Assembly: GCA_038243605.1 (NCBI GenBank)
Contig: JBBSQX010000020.1
Span: forward strand, 1 to 42,788
DNA length: 42,788 nt
Reading direction: 5' to 3'
Origin: Terrimesophilobacter sp038243605
GTDB lineage: Bacteria > Actinomycetota > Actinomycetes > Actinomycetales > Microbacteriaceae
Within the stretch, counting starts at the first letter, position 1. Each line of letters starts with the position of its first letter. Of the stretch, positions 32,301 to 39,299 are shown piece after piece. The notes below the pieces were generated by a model, which did no database searches, was not told the DNA's origin, and saw nothing but the letters and a program-made list of their open reading frames with translations. A program made the translations under genes and the position numbers.

Positions 32301-32906
32301 AGTCGCCGCATGGATGACGCGGTCACCCAGCCGGTGTCTCGCCTCTCGTATGACGGGCAGCTTCGGTCGCACGCTTCCACGCGGGGGCGGATGCTGGATG
32401 GTGTTGGCGCTGGGCTGCATCCGGTGCCTGTTTCTCATGTTGATAACTCGACGTTCTCTCGCGAGGAAGCGGATGAGGTGGTCGCGCTCGTGCGTCAGCA
32501 TCTCGGGGCGCTCTGGACTTCGGAGGCAGGGGCAGCGGCAAAGCCCCTGACCGAGCTCGACATCATCGTGGTCACGCCCTACAACGCGCAGGTCGAGTTG
32601 CTGCGCGAGCGGCTGGATGCTGCCGGGTTCGCGAGTGTGCAGGCTGGCACAGTGGACAAGTTCCAGGGCCGTGAAGCCGTCATCTCTATCGTGAGTCTCG
32701 CCGCATCCAGTGCCGCGGATGTGCCGCGCGGCCTCGACTTTCTGCTCTCCCGAAACCGCCTCAACGTCTCGATATCGCGGGCGAAATGGGCTGCGTACCT
32801 GCTCTACTCGCCGGCGCTGCTGGATTCGCTACCGGAGACCGCTGAAGGGGTTGCGACGTTGAGTCGGTTCATCAGTTTGACGGAGGATGCTGGCGACCTG
32901 TGGTGA
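29385..32906 (+). CDS. TM0106-type RecB-like nuclease fused to a UPF1/Dna2-like helicase
   Basis: 1173 residues. The N-terminal RecB-like nuclease has YADFLVR (D131) and VVDTKLSR (D145, K147), then CKFC (C233, C236) possibly binding an Fe-S cluster or zinc. A RNase H-like 3'-5' exonuclease segment starts at FFDFEGDPMY (D334, E336) and ends around YDCVSTLKLRDWL. The C-terminal third is a superfamily 1 helicase: GPPGTGKTY (about 788-796), IDEAGQFS (about 903), LGDPQQLPQV, and the C-terminal DKFQGREAVISIVSL / SRNRLNVSISRAK. Likely a DNA repair or nucleic-acid-processing enzyme. The ATG at 29385 has almost no leader after tactct. Its first 50 bases are duplicated in the scar at 28403. Confidence 0.9.
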   Translation: MYLLNSSDSIAGTALVTSASDLTQASNCEFGFLRVLDKRLGFSTEPLPDDDGMLKRAATLGNVHEARLRDRYRAEFGDAMVEFDRPENSAASLRDYAGRTRDALLGGAPVVFQGVFFDESDPQMPFVGYADFLVRQPDGRYRVVDTKLSRHVRVTALLQLAAYHEQLQKIGVPVDDTVELILGNDEVETALVGDIAPVFRHRRARMHAVIVEHRAEGIPVDWNDERYARDGRCKFCKDPAKAADDLFTVAGLRAGQRAKFLAAGLRTLTELAQTAERPEGLDIPKASYAKLHLQAKLQHTVDPDDEHAIPPVVVVNPLPIASLPAPNPGDLFFDFEGDPMYSEPGIGGVPRWGLDYLFGWVDAKGDFDCLWAHSHAEEKLALRSFLAFVAERRQQHPGLHIYHYASYEKTHLLSIAARHGEGEAAVDQLLREGVLVDLYPVVMGALRIGTPSYSIKKLEPLYMGEQERAGVANAADSVDEYVRSSTAAANGDQATAEAIRADIAQYNRYDCVSTLKLRDWLRSLPEVQGLTADAVEPDFDGQVFEPSALDLELQELGRVAEERGDDAAAGAYRMAAAAIDYHRREVKSFWWEHYDRLEQPSELWQDTRGVFIVDGASLARDWHKEGRQRTERRHLHLHGQWAPGSSAPRPGGDVFVVYGDPLPYVPHGHRPGARLARNVSFLDPAEDERGIFVVESRPDDVAEWHEMPTHITPGPPPRANSIVAAIEAWGESVVEAAPEWPGDAMSELLLRSAPAATSPLEPMAGPDDGVRAVVASLLSRESGYLAVQGPPGTGKTYLAAHVIRELIENHHWQIGVTAQSHKVVENVLDAVVMDAGLDSDLVAKMAPSEHGAGYYDGSPFTELPNNGHLAYAGKHADTGYVIGGTAWDMTNRKRVQEGQLDLLVIDEAGQFSLANTIGVAMSAKRILLLGDPQQLPQVSQGIHPAPVDGSALGHVIGGHAVLPDAYGYFLEESRRMDDAVTQPVSRLSYDGQLRSHASTRGRMLDGVGAGLHPVPVSHVDNSTFSREEADEVVALVRQHLGALWTSEAGAAAKPLTELDIIVVTPYNAQVELLRERLDAAGFASVQAGTVDKFQGREAVISIVSLAASSAADVPRGLDFLLSRNRLNVSISRAKWAAYLLYSPALLDSLPETAEGVATLSRFISLTEDAGDLW

Positions 32907-32927
32907 GACTTGGGCCCAATTCAATCG

Positions 32928-33725
32928 TTAAACCGAGCCTCTACCGTCCTCATCCAGCTTGTTGAGGAGCTGTGATGTGATGAGCTCGGCTGCCGAGTCA
33001 ATCTCATATCCGGGTGGCCACCGGGTGACGAGAGCATCAAGATCATGACGGAAAGACTGGTCGTTGAGTTTCTGGGCGAGGTTTGCGTGGGCCTTTGATG
33101 CGGTCAGGTTTTCAGGGCGGTAGGGGCGAAAGGCACTGAGGATCTGGCTTGGTGCTATCTTCAGGTGGTCGAGGGCAAGCCAAAGGTCAAACAGATCCCG
33201 GCCCTTTGAGCGTTGGTAGAGGGCACGAATCTTTGTGGCAACAAGTTCGGCAGGCTGGAAAGTCGGCACTAGCGCACTGCCTCTCCACCACGCCGAGTCG
33301 ACGCTATGCCGTTGGTGCAGCAGTGGCAACGCGGGAGATCGCTCATGAGTGTTGATTTCGATCTTGATCTTGAGTGGAATCCCGCTTTCTGCGGTCGCGC
33401 GCCAGTAGACCTTCGGATGAACTCCGACGCGAGTTCGAACGTCGAAGCCCAATTCCTGGCCGAGCCGCGTCAAAGCGTGAGTGAGTTGCGCGATGCCCGT
33501 TCCTGAACTGCGCACATAGTCGAGGTCTTCGCTGTACCGGTAGGCATGATCCAGATGGAGTTTGTGCAGTGCAGTACCGCCGCGGAACACGAGTTCGCGC
33601 CCCAAGTAGTCGTCGGTAGCGATGGCGCAGATTGCGCGCGAGAGAAGCAGGTCCTGCTCAACTTGATCACGCGTCGGCCACTCGCGTGTTGTGCCCCACG
33701 CGGTAATCGCGTTGGCGGGAATCAC
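32928..33725 (-). CDS. AbiEii-type nucleotidyltransferase toxin
   Basis: 265 residues. Motif I is GRELVFRGGTALHKLHLDHAYRYSEDLDYV (GGTAL...RYSEDLD with both metal-binding Asp positions), followed by KIKIEINTHE and LVATKIRALYQRSKGRDLFDLWLAL, the K..AL..R...RD.FDL signature of AbiEii/AbiGii toxins. AbiEii-like enzymes stall growth by nucleotidyl transfer, and AbiE modules can abort phage infection (family knowledge). The start is GTG, overlapping the antitoxin stop by 4 bases (gtga) after gaggaggag; the longer frame to 33764 overlaps the antitoxin and is rejected. Confidence 0.9.
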   Translation of the reverse strand: MIPANAITAWGTTREWPTRDQVEQDLLLSRAICAIATDDYLGRELVFRGGTALHKLHLDHAYRYSEDLDYVRSSGTGIAQLTHALTRLGQELGFDVRTRVGVHPKVYWRATAESGIPLKIKIEINTHERSPALPLLHQRHSVDSAWWRGSALVPTFQPAELVATKIRALYQRSKGRDLFDLWLALDHLKIAPSQILSAFRPYRPENLTASKAHANLAQKLNDQSFRHDLDALVTRWPPGYEIDSAAELITSQLLNKLDEDGRGSV

Positions 33726-34525
33726 GACTCCTCCTCGACCTCGCGATTCACCTGCAGCATCCACTCACGGTCAAGAGGGCCAATGTTTGGGCTGGCCGGG
33801 TCCAAACGTGAAGGAGTCGGAACCGCTTCGTGCACAACGCGGTTCAGCGGCTCTAGGTCGTTGCGGGCACCGAGGTGTTGTAATATCCAGCCGACCCTCC
33901 GGCCGGCGGCGGCGGGAAACTGTGGGGCCAGCTCCGCAACGCCGGCAATGTTGAAAGACTCCAACATGGCGAGCTCAAGGATTACTGTCGCGGCGTTGTC
34001 GATACCCGCGGCGTGCTCGATATCGCTGGCAACATCGAGCATCGTGCCCTCTACGCTCGAAATCAGCGCCGATCCCGACTTGGTCGGGTATTCGACAGTC
34101 GGCACGTGTGCGACGTTTCGTTGCATGAAGACGAACCTAGTGCGACCCACTGTCCTTTCGCGGGCTTGTCGGCCGACCGCAACTTGGAAGATCTGTGGTG
34201 CTTGATGGCTGGCACCGTGTAGCTGTGCGGCAGAAAGCCAACCCACGTAATAGCCAATGTTCCGGTGCCGCATCATCGCGTCCACGATCTCGATTCCTGG
34301 CGGGGCTCCCCACGTGCGGTACTCCGGCGGCACCGGAATCCACAACCCGTGAGTGGGGGTCACCCATTCACCTCGACGAGCCGGTTCGTGTAGTCGACGG
34401 CGGACCTGATCTTCCTGGATGTGCAGAAGTTCAGCAACCTCGATGCTCGTCAGTTCGCTCCGTCCATGTGCCAGCGCCCAGCTCGCCAGTCTGGGCGCCT
34501 TGAGCTCACCCATCGAGTTTTTCAT
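33722..34525 (-). CDS. AbiEi-type antitoxin/regulator
   Basis: 267 residues. The N-terminal winged helix (about 8-60: ASWALAHGRSELTSIEVAELLHIQEDQVRRRLHEPARRGEWVTPTHGLWIPVP) precedes the AbiEi core (YVGWLSAAQLHGASHQAPQIFQVAVG ... VPTVEYPTKSGSALISSVEGTMLDVASDIEHAAGIDNAATVILEL). AbiEi antitoxins neutralise AbiEii and repress their operon through inverted repeats (family knowledge). The ATG at 34523-34525 is chosen: a -10-like tattct inside an inverted repeat lies about 16 bases upstream, so the mRNA would have a leader of under 10 bases. Confidence 0.87.
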   Translation of the reverse strand: MKNSMGELKAPRLASWALAHGRSELTSIEVAELLHIQEDQVRRRLHEPARRGEWVTPTHGLWIPVPPEYRTWGAPPGIEIVDAMMRHRNIGYYVGWLSAAQLHGASHQAPQIFQVAVGRQARERTVGRTRFVFMQRNVAHVPTVEYPTKSGSALISSVEGTMLDVASDIEHAAGIDNAATVILELAMLESFNIAGVAELAPQFPAAAGRRVGWILQHLGARNDLEPLNRVVHEAVPTPSRLDPASPNIGPLDREWMLQVNREVEEES

Positions 34526-34534
34526 ATTGACAAT

Positions 34535-34553
34535 CGTCACAGAATACGTGACG
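34535..34553 (-). promoter_or_regulatory. Operator/promoter of the minus-strand AbiE module
   Basis: cgtcac (34535-34540) and gtgacg (34548-34553) form a 6-bp inverted repeat with a 7-base spacer. On the minus strand that spacer contains tattct, a fair -10, 16 bp before the antitoxin ATG. This fits AbiEi binding over its own promoter; no clear -35 is seen. Confidence 0.55.
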
Positions 34554-34570
34554 TTATGCAATATCGAGTT

Positions 34571-35257
34571 CTACCTATTGGCTCCCGCCCCGAGCAACGC
34601 AGTGAGTGCGGGCTCGGCCTCCGCAACAAGAATGTGCCCCGTCACCACAAGCTCGGCGAGCCCGTGAACGGTGCCCCAGACGGCAGTGGCCAGCGCACTT
34701 ATTGCTGCGGCTGGCGCACCGGGAAGTAGCGCGGCCGTTGTCGTCGCCAAGATTGTCTCGACCTGCTCAATGAGGGGAGCCCGCGTCTCGCTTGGAGCGC
34801 CGGGGATGCAGATTTCCGGGTCATAGATGAGGTGAAACCGCTCCGGATGCTCGGCGGCGTAGCCGACGTATGCCATCCCGATTCTGACCGCGTGTGCCTG
34901 GGTGGAATCCGCTGTATTCGCTGAACCAGCAGGGCTCGCCGGATCCGCGTTGCCCACCGAATCGGCTGCCTCCGCCGACTCAACCGACGGCCCACCAGCA
35001 CCTACAGGCCCATCGGCCTCCCGCAACGCACCCAGCAGCTCCGCCATGCACCGCTCGCTCAACTGCGTGAGTAGCGCGGCCCGATCACCGAAGTGGTGGT
35101 ACGGCGCGTTGTGGCTGACCCCGGCGACGCGCGCGACCTCGCGCAGGCTCAGCGTGGCGTGGCCTTGCGTGCGCAGCAGTTCGAGTGCGGCATCTTCGAG
35201 CGCTGGCCCCAGGTTGCCGTGGTGGTAGTTCGGTTCGGATCTTGACACGAGCAACAT
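34571..35257 (-). CDS. TetR/AcrR-family regulator with low-complexity insert
   Basis: 228 residues. The N-terminal HTH is PALEDAALELLRTQGHATLSLREVARVAGVSHNAPYHHFGDRAALLTQLSERCM, and the C-terminal WHG-type domain carries VWGTVHGLAELVVTG. Between them, at about residues 82-122, an Ala/Ser/Gly/Asp-rich stretch (SVESAEAADSVGNADPASPAGS region) extends the linker beyond normal. The ATG at 35255-35257 is preferred. It is divergent from the flavodoxin-fold reductase gene with a palindrome in the gap, so it probably represses that gene; quinone or electrophile sensing is a guess. Confidence 0.87.
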   Translation of the reverse strand: MLLVSRSEPNYHHGNLGPALEDAALELLRTQGHATLSLREVARVAGVSHNAPYHHFGDRAALLTQLSERCMAELLGALREADGPVGAGGPSVESAEAADSVGNADPASPAGSANTADSTQAHAVRIGMAYVGYAAEHPERFHLIYDPEICIPGAPSETRAPLIEQVETILATTTAALLPGAPAAAISALATAVWGTVHGLAELVVTGHILVAEAEPALTALLGAGANR

Positions 35258-35283
35258 TGTATCCGTAGGGTTGCACTGTTCAA

Positions 35284-35300
35284 TCTGGACAGTGTCCAGA
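35284..35300. promoter_or_regulatory. Putative TetR operator
   Basis: tctggac-agt-gtccaga is a perfect 7+7 inverted repeat in the 88-bp gap between tetR and the reductase gene. A nested overlapping pair, cactgt (35274-35279) and acagtg (35289-35294), adds a second possible dyad. Such sites between divergent tetR and target genes usually bind the TetR product. Confidence 0.6.
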
Positions 35301-35345
35301 ATATTGCTACCGCCCACATCTTTCCCCTCTTACCGAACGGATCCC

Positions 35346-36077
35346 ATGAACATCCTGATCATCGATGGCCACCCGAACCCAAGCTCCCTCTGCGCGGCAA
35401 TCGTCGCCAGCTACGTGGAAGGTGCCAGCCTTACCTCTACCTCCACCTCGACCGCCAGCAACGTCGCCGCCGGCACCATCACTAGCGAAGCATCCAGCCC
35501 CGCCGACACCACCGTCCTAGCCCTCCGCGACCTGGACTTCGACCAGAACATGCGCCACGGATACACCCGCCGTCAAGACCTCGAACCCGACCTCGAAAGT
35601 GCGTGGCAGCTGCTGCTGGGTGCCGACCACGTTGTGGTCGTCACCCCTGTCTGGTGGGGCTCGGTTCCGGCCCTGCTGAAGGGTTTCTTCGACCGCATCC
35701 TGTTGCCGCACCGTGCGTACCGCATCCGCCCAAGCGGGCTGCCGCAGGGTCTGCTCGCGGGCCGCACCGGTCGCCTCATCGTCACCACGGATTCGCCGCT
35801 CTGGTACCTGCCGATCGTCGGCGACACGACGGTGCGCCACGTGCGCCAGCTCACGATGAGTTTTTGTGGCATCCGCCCGGTGAGAGCAACCCGCATCGGG
35901 CCGGTCAAGCACTCGACGCTGGAGCAGCGCGAGCGATGGCTCGCGAAGGTCGAGCGACTCGGCAGAGCCGACGCCACCCGCCTCACAAAACCCAAGGATT
36001 CTTCTAGTGTTGAAGAATGGTCGACGCACTCAAGCCCGGCCGCCACACCGAATGCTCGCGAAGCAGCCATGAAGTAG
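35346..36077 (+). CDS. Flavodoxin-fold NAD(P)H oxidoreductase (quinone reductase-like)
   Basis: 243 residues. MNILIIDGHPNPSSLC is the FMN phosphate-binding loop of the MdaB/NQO1-like flavodoxin-fold family; HVVVVTPVWWGSVPALLKGFFDRIL is the second FMN-contact region. These enzymes reduce quinones by two electrons and protect against redox cycling. Between beta1-alpha1 and the ALRDLDFDQNMRHGY segment is a Thr/Ser/Ala-rich insert (SLTSTSTSTASNVAAG region, about residues 31-58) not expected in the fold. The start ATG at 35346 matches homologues. It is divergent from a tetR gene and probably controlled by it; its stop TAG is part of the next gene's ribosome-binding site. Confidence 0.87.
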   Translation: MNILIIDGHPNPSSLCAAIVASYVEGASLTSTSTSTASNVAAGTITSEASSPADTTVLALRDLDFDQNMRHGYTRRQDLEPDLESAWQLLLGADHVVVVTPVWWGSVPALLKGFFDRILLPHRAYRIRPSGLPQGLLAGRTGRLIVTTDSPLWYLPIVGDTTVRHVRQLTMSFCGIRPVRATRIGPVKHSTLEQRERWLAKVERLGRADATRLTKPKDSSSVEEWSTHSSPAATPNAREAAMK

Positions 36078-36085
36078 GGAGTCTC

Positions 36086-37168
36086 GTGCCCACGATGACA
36101 GGTAGTGAAACCCTCAGCGAGCTGGCGCGCAGCCTCTACTTCGCGCGGGCGCGGGTGGTGCGTGACCCCATGGCGGGGCAGCGCGGTACGCAGGTGATGC
36201 TGATGCTCTCCATCGCGGCGGTCGTCGCGGGGGCGGTTCTGGCGGTCATCACGGTGCTGTCGCGCATCACGACCTCCGCCTACTTTTTCGGCATCATCCT
36301 CGGCCTTGGGCTTCTCGTGCTCGGGGCGATCGGCATCCGCGCGACGGTGAGCCAGCGGGTGTATGTGAAGCTGGCGCGCACCACGGATGCGGTGTCCTCT
36401 GCCGGTTCGGCCACCCTCGTTCTGGCCGCTGTAGGGCTCAGCGTGCTCGCGGTCATGCTCGCGACCAACACACTTTTCGCAGGCGATTCGACGGTGTCCG
36501 TCATCGAGGGCACCATCCTGCAGCTTGTTGCCACCACCCTCGCGTGGGCCGCCACCGACAACAGCGGGTCCCTTCTGCGGTCGGATGCCGGACGCGGACC
36601 CAGCCGTTTCGCCCGCTACCCAGCCCTCGTGTTGTGGCTGACAACATCCATCCTTTTAATCATGTTTGTGGTCATCGTGAGCTGGTTCGATGTGGACGGC
36701 CCCCTCTCCACCGGCATCATTCTGCTCTTCGGAGCCCCCATCTTTCTCGGATTCTCCGTACACCGACGAGACGTGCGGATACGCCTCACCGACCTGGCAG
36801 TCGTGCTCGGCGAACTGCAGGCCGCCGCACTCGCCAACACCTCACCCAAGCCAGCGAGGGCAAGCCACGCCGCGCTGATCTCCGCCCTCTCGCGGGCGCA
36901 AACCGAACTATTCGTGGGCGCCCAGCGAAAGCTCCTCGGGCTGCGAGTCGGGCGCCTGGCCGACATCCACATCGCCCGCGTCTTCGACCTGGTCGCGGGT
37001 CACATCGACTCCCTTCCGCCGCTCACCGCTGACCCGCCCGCCGCCGAAATGGAACTCTGGAACACCTGGCTCGAACAGAACCCCCGCAACGTGGATGTCA
37101 TGGTGAAACTCGCTGAGTTCGCGGGCGAGCTGCGGTCGCGGTCGTTGGCGGTGTTGGGGTACTACTGA
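36086..37168 (+). CDS. Membrane protein of unknown function
   Basis: About 360 residues. Four or five hydrophobic segments (about 30-52, 58-76, 102-124, 135-150 and 178-215) are followed by a soluble C-terminal half with helices such as RLTDLAVVLGELQAAALANTSPKPARASHAALISALSRAQTELFVG. I do not recognise a family. GTG at 36086 is preferred because taggga lies six bases upstream and overlaps the stop of the reductase gene; ATG at 36095 is an alternative. It is probably cotranscribed with the reductase. Confidence 0.7.
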   Translation: MPTMTGSETLSELARSLYFARARVVRDPMAGQRGTQVMLMLSIAAVVAGAVLAVITVLSRITTSAYFFGIILGLGLLVLGAIGIRATVSQRVYVKLARTTDAVSSAGSATLVLAAVGLSVLAVMLATNTLFAGDSTVSVIEGTILQLVATTLAWAATDNSGSLLRSDAGRGPSRFARYPALVLWLTTSILLIMFVVIVSWFDVDGPLSTGIILLFGAPIFLGFSVHRRDVRIRLTDLAVVLGELQAAALANTSPKPARASHAALISALSRAQTELFVGAQRKLLGLRVGRLADIHIARVFDLVAGHIDSLPPLTADPPAAEMELWNTWLEQNPRNVDVMVKLAEFAGELRSRSLAVLGYY

Positions 37169-37210
37169 TCGAACAAATTGCTGCGAGCGTTTCAAGACTC
37201 GATGAAAAGC

Positions 37211-37246
37211 TTGGAAAGTAGCATCTAGCAAGATACAATTCAAGTA
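37211..37246 (+). promoter_or_regulatory. Promoter of the second AbiE module, leaderless
   Basis: -35 ttggaa (37211-37216), exactly 17 bases, then -10 tacaat (37234-37239). The ATG of the antitoxin is at 37246, about seven bases after the -10, so transcription should begin at or next to the start codon and give a leaderless mRNA. No ribosome-binding site is present, which agrees. Confidence 0.65.
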
Positions 37247-38304
37247 TGAAAGCTCGTGAAGCCCTCCGCGTGCTGGCAGGTCTGTCCGCATCACAGTGGG
37301 GCCTTGTCACTACCGCCCAGGCGGTGGCGCACGGTCTTTCACGGCTTGATCTTGCGCGACTGGCGGACGCAGGGCAGCTTATTCGCCTTTCGAACGGTGT
37401 TTACCGAGATGCTGGGGCACCTAGCGATGAGTATGAAGAGCTTCGCGCAGCTTGGCTCGCTACCGACCCGGGGCGCCTTGCGGAGGCACGCCTAGGTGAG
37501 GGAGCTGCAGGGGTTGTCGTGTCGGGCACTTCTGCCGCGTGGCTTCATGACATCGGGGATCTTCGCACCGACCAACATGAGTTCACTGCCTCAGTGCGCA
37601 GACAGAGTCAACGTGCGGAGATTCACTACAGACAGCGTGTTCTTGACCCCATCGATGTGACGCTTGTGGGCGGGCTCCCCGCAACCACGCGGGAACGAAC
37701 AATCGCGGACCTCGTCGAGGCGCGAGTTGACCTTAGTCTCATCGCTGATGCTCTGGGTGATGCTGCGCGGGCGGGCCAAATCGATCGTGATCGGCTTGCT
37801 GAACTGCTCAAGCCACTGGCTGCACGGAATGGGCTGCGTCGGGGGGATGGGGCTGCGCTACTGAATAGGCTGACCGAGATCGCTGGCCTTGACCTTGATT
37901 CACTTGCTCGACAGGTCGCTGAGTCGGGAGAGTTTGGCGCTCGGGTGGTGACCGAGTTCCTTCGGCGCCTGCCTTCCTTCGAGCAAGTCAGGATTGATCA
38001 GATGCCGGGGCTGCAAGGTGCTCTCAGCTCAATTGGTGAGGTGATGGCCAGCACTATGCAGGAGATAGATGCGTCATACATCAACGTGCCAATAGCGGCG
38101 ATGCTTGACTCGCCTGGATTCAAGGATGCGATGAGCTCCGTCGCAAAGCTTCAGAAGCGCCAACTTGATCCAGTTCTTGATGCGGTTGCGGGGCTGAGCA
38201 AAGACTGGGTACCTTCGGTCGAACTTGCTCAGCTTGTCCAGTCGGCGATACCCGTCGTCCGTGGGGTTGCCGTTAAAGAAAAGGAAGGTGATGGCGATGA
38301 GTGA
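37246..38304 (+). CDS. AbiEi-family antitoxin (type IV toxin-antitoxin)
   Basis: 352 residues. The N-terminal winged helix (about 10-55: SASQWGLVTTAQAVAHGLSRLDLARLADAGQLIRLSNGVYRDAG) is the AbiEi_4-type DNA-binding domain. The middle (about 55-160) has GVVVSGTSAAWLHDIGDL, EIHYRQRVLDPIDVTLVGGLPATTRERTIADLV, matching the AbiEi antitoxin core. A further 180 residues of helical C terminus are longer than usual. The gene overlaps the toxin start by 8 bases. It should neutralise the toxin and repress the leaderless promoter upstream. It differs in sequence from the minus-strand AbiEi gene, so the two modules are not a recent duplication. Confidence 0.88.
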   Translation: MKAREALRVLAGLSASQWGLVTTAQAVAHGLSRLDLARLADAGQLIRLSNGVYRDAGAPSDEYEELRAAWLATDPGRLAEARLGEGAAGVVVSGTSAAWLHDIGDLRTDQHEFTASVRRQSQRAEIHYRQRVLDPIDVTLVGGLPATTRERTIADLVEARVDLSLIADALGDAARAGQIDRDRLAELLKPLAARNGLRRGDGAALLNRLTEIAGLDLDSLARQVAESGEFGARVVTEFLRRLPSFEQVRIDQMPGLQGALSSIGEVMASTMQEIDASYINVPIAAMLDSPGFKDAMSSVAKLQKRQLDPVLDAVAGLSKDWVPSVELAQLVQSAIPVVRGVAVKEKEGDGDE

Positions 38305-39217
38305 AACCCAACATGGCCCCTATCCTGATGCTGCCGCGGTCGAATCGGCAATTCTGAGCGCAGCACGCAACTCGTTTGAGAGTGATGGTTCAGTTTCAGT
38401 CAGCGAGCGCATTCGGCAGGAATATTTTCGACGATTCCTCAGCCGAGTGTTCTCGGAGGCCGAAGGTTCTGAGTGGCTGCTCAAGGGGGGGACCGGGATG
38501 CTCGCCAGAGTTCCCTCATCGCGTGCGACGAAGGATGTCGATCTCTTTAGGTCTGGCTTCACGCTCGAGCAGACATTTCAAGCTCTGAGGCTCTTAGCGG
38601 ATGTCGATCTTGGTGACTTCTTTCGTTTTGTCTACGTGAGCCACGCCCCGATTATTGAAAGCAGTGGCCAGCCCAATGCGAGAGGGTTCAAAGTCCAGTT
38701 CGATATCTACATAGGTGCGCAGAAGAAGTCGAGCCTCAAGGTTGACCTCGCGCTGGGTACTGGGGTTACTGATGAGGTGCAGTACCAAGCGCCCGCGGAT
38801 GGGCTCTCCCTGCCACGCCTCGTGAGCAACCCGTATCGCCTGTATCCACTTGTCGATCAGATAGCCGACAAAGTTTGCGCGACGATGATGCTCTACGCGG
38901 GAAAGCCTTCAAGTAGAGAGAAAGACCTCGTAGATCTTGTTGTTGTCGCGAAGACTCAGAGGGTGGATGCAGTGAGCCTCTGTAGGGCCATTCGGACCGA
39001 GACGTTGCGCCGTGAGCTTGAGCCCTTCGATCAATTCATCATCCCCAAACGTTGGGGCGCGGCTTACGCACGAATGGCAAAAAAGGTGCCCCATTGTGCC
39101 GGCTATCTAAAGGTCGAGGACGCGCGCCTTTTTGTGGCGGATTTCCTCAACCCGGTGCTGAGGCGTGAATCACTCCCGGCGATCTGGGATCCCGCACTGG
39201 CGGCGTGGGTTTCGTAG
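38297..39217 (+). CDS. AbiEii-family nucleotidyltransferase toxin
   Basis: 306 residues. WLLKGGTGMLARVPSSRATKDVDLF carries the GG-x-x-M/L and T-K-D-V-D-L nucleotidyltransferase motif, followed by LKVDLALGTGVT with a third acidic residue, and LVDQIADKVCATMMLYAGKPSSREKDLVDLVVVAKT, the K...R.KDL.DL signature. AbiEii-type toxins transfer nucleotides onto an RNA or protein target. The ATG at 38297 is preferred: aaggaaggtg sits six bases upstream and the overlap with the antitoxin is short; 38291 is a second in-frame ATG. It ends 82 bp before the type I restriction-modification operon. Confidence 0.9.
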   Translation: MSETQHGPYPDAAAVESAILSAARNSFESDGSVSVSERIRQEYFRRFLSRVFSEAEGSEWLLKGGTGMLARVPSSRATKDVDLFRSGFTLEQTFQALRLLADVDLGDFFRFVYVSHAPIIESSGQPNARGFKVQFDIYIGAQKKSSLKVDLALGTGVTDEVQYQAPADGLSLPRLVSNPYRLYPLVDQIADKVCATMMLYAGKPSSREKDLVDLVVVAKTQRVDAVSLCRAIRTETLRRELEPFDQFIIPKRWGAAYARMAKKVPHCAGYLKVEDARLFVADFLNPVLRRESLPAIWDPALAAWVS

Positions 39218-39299
39218 TGGAGTCTTCAGCGTTTGCGAACACGCGCACTTTCAGCTCGTCAGACCGCCATGATGGACTTATGAACTTGAAGGCCAAAGC

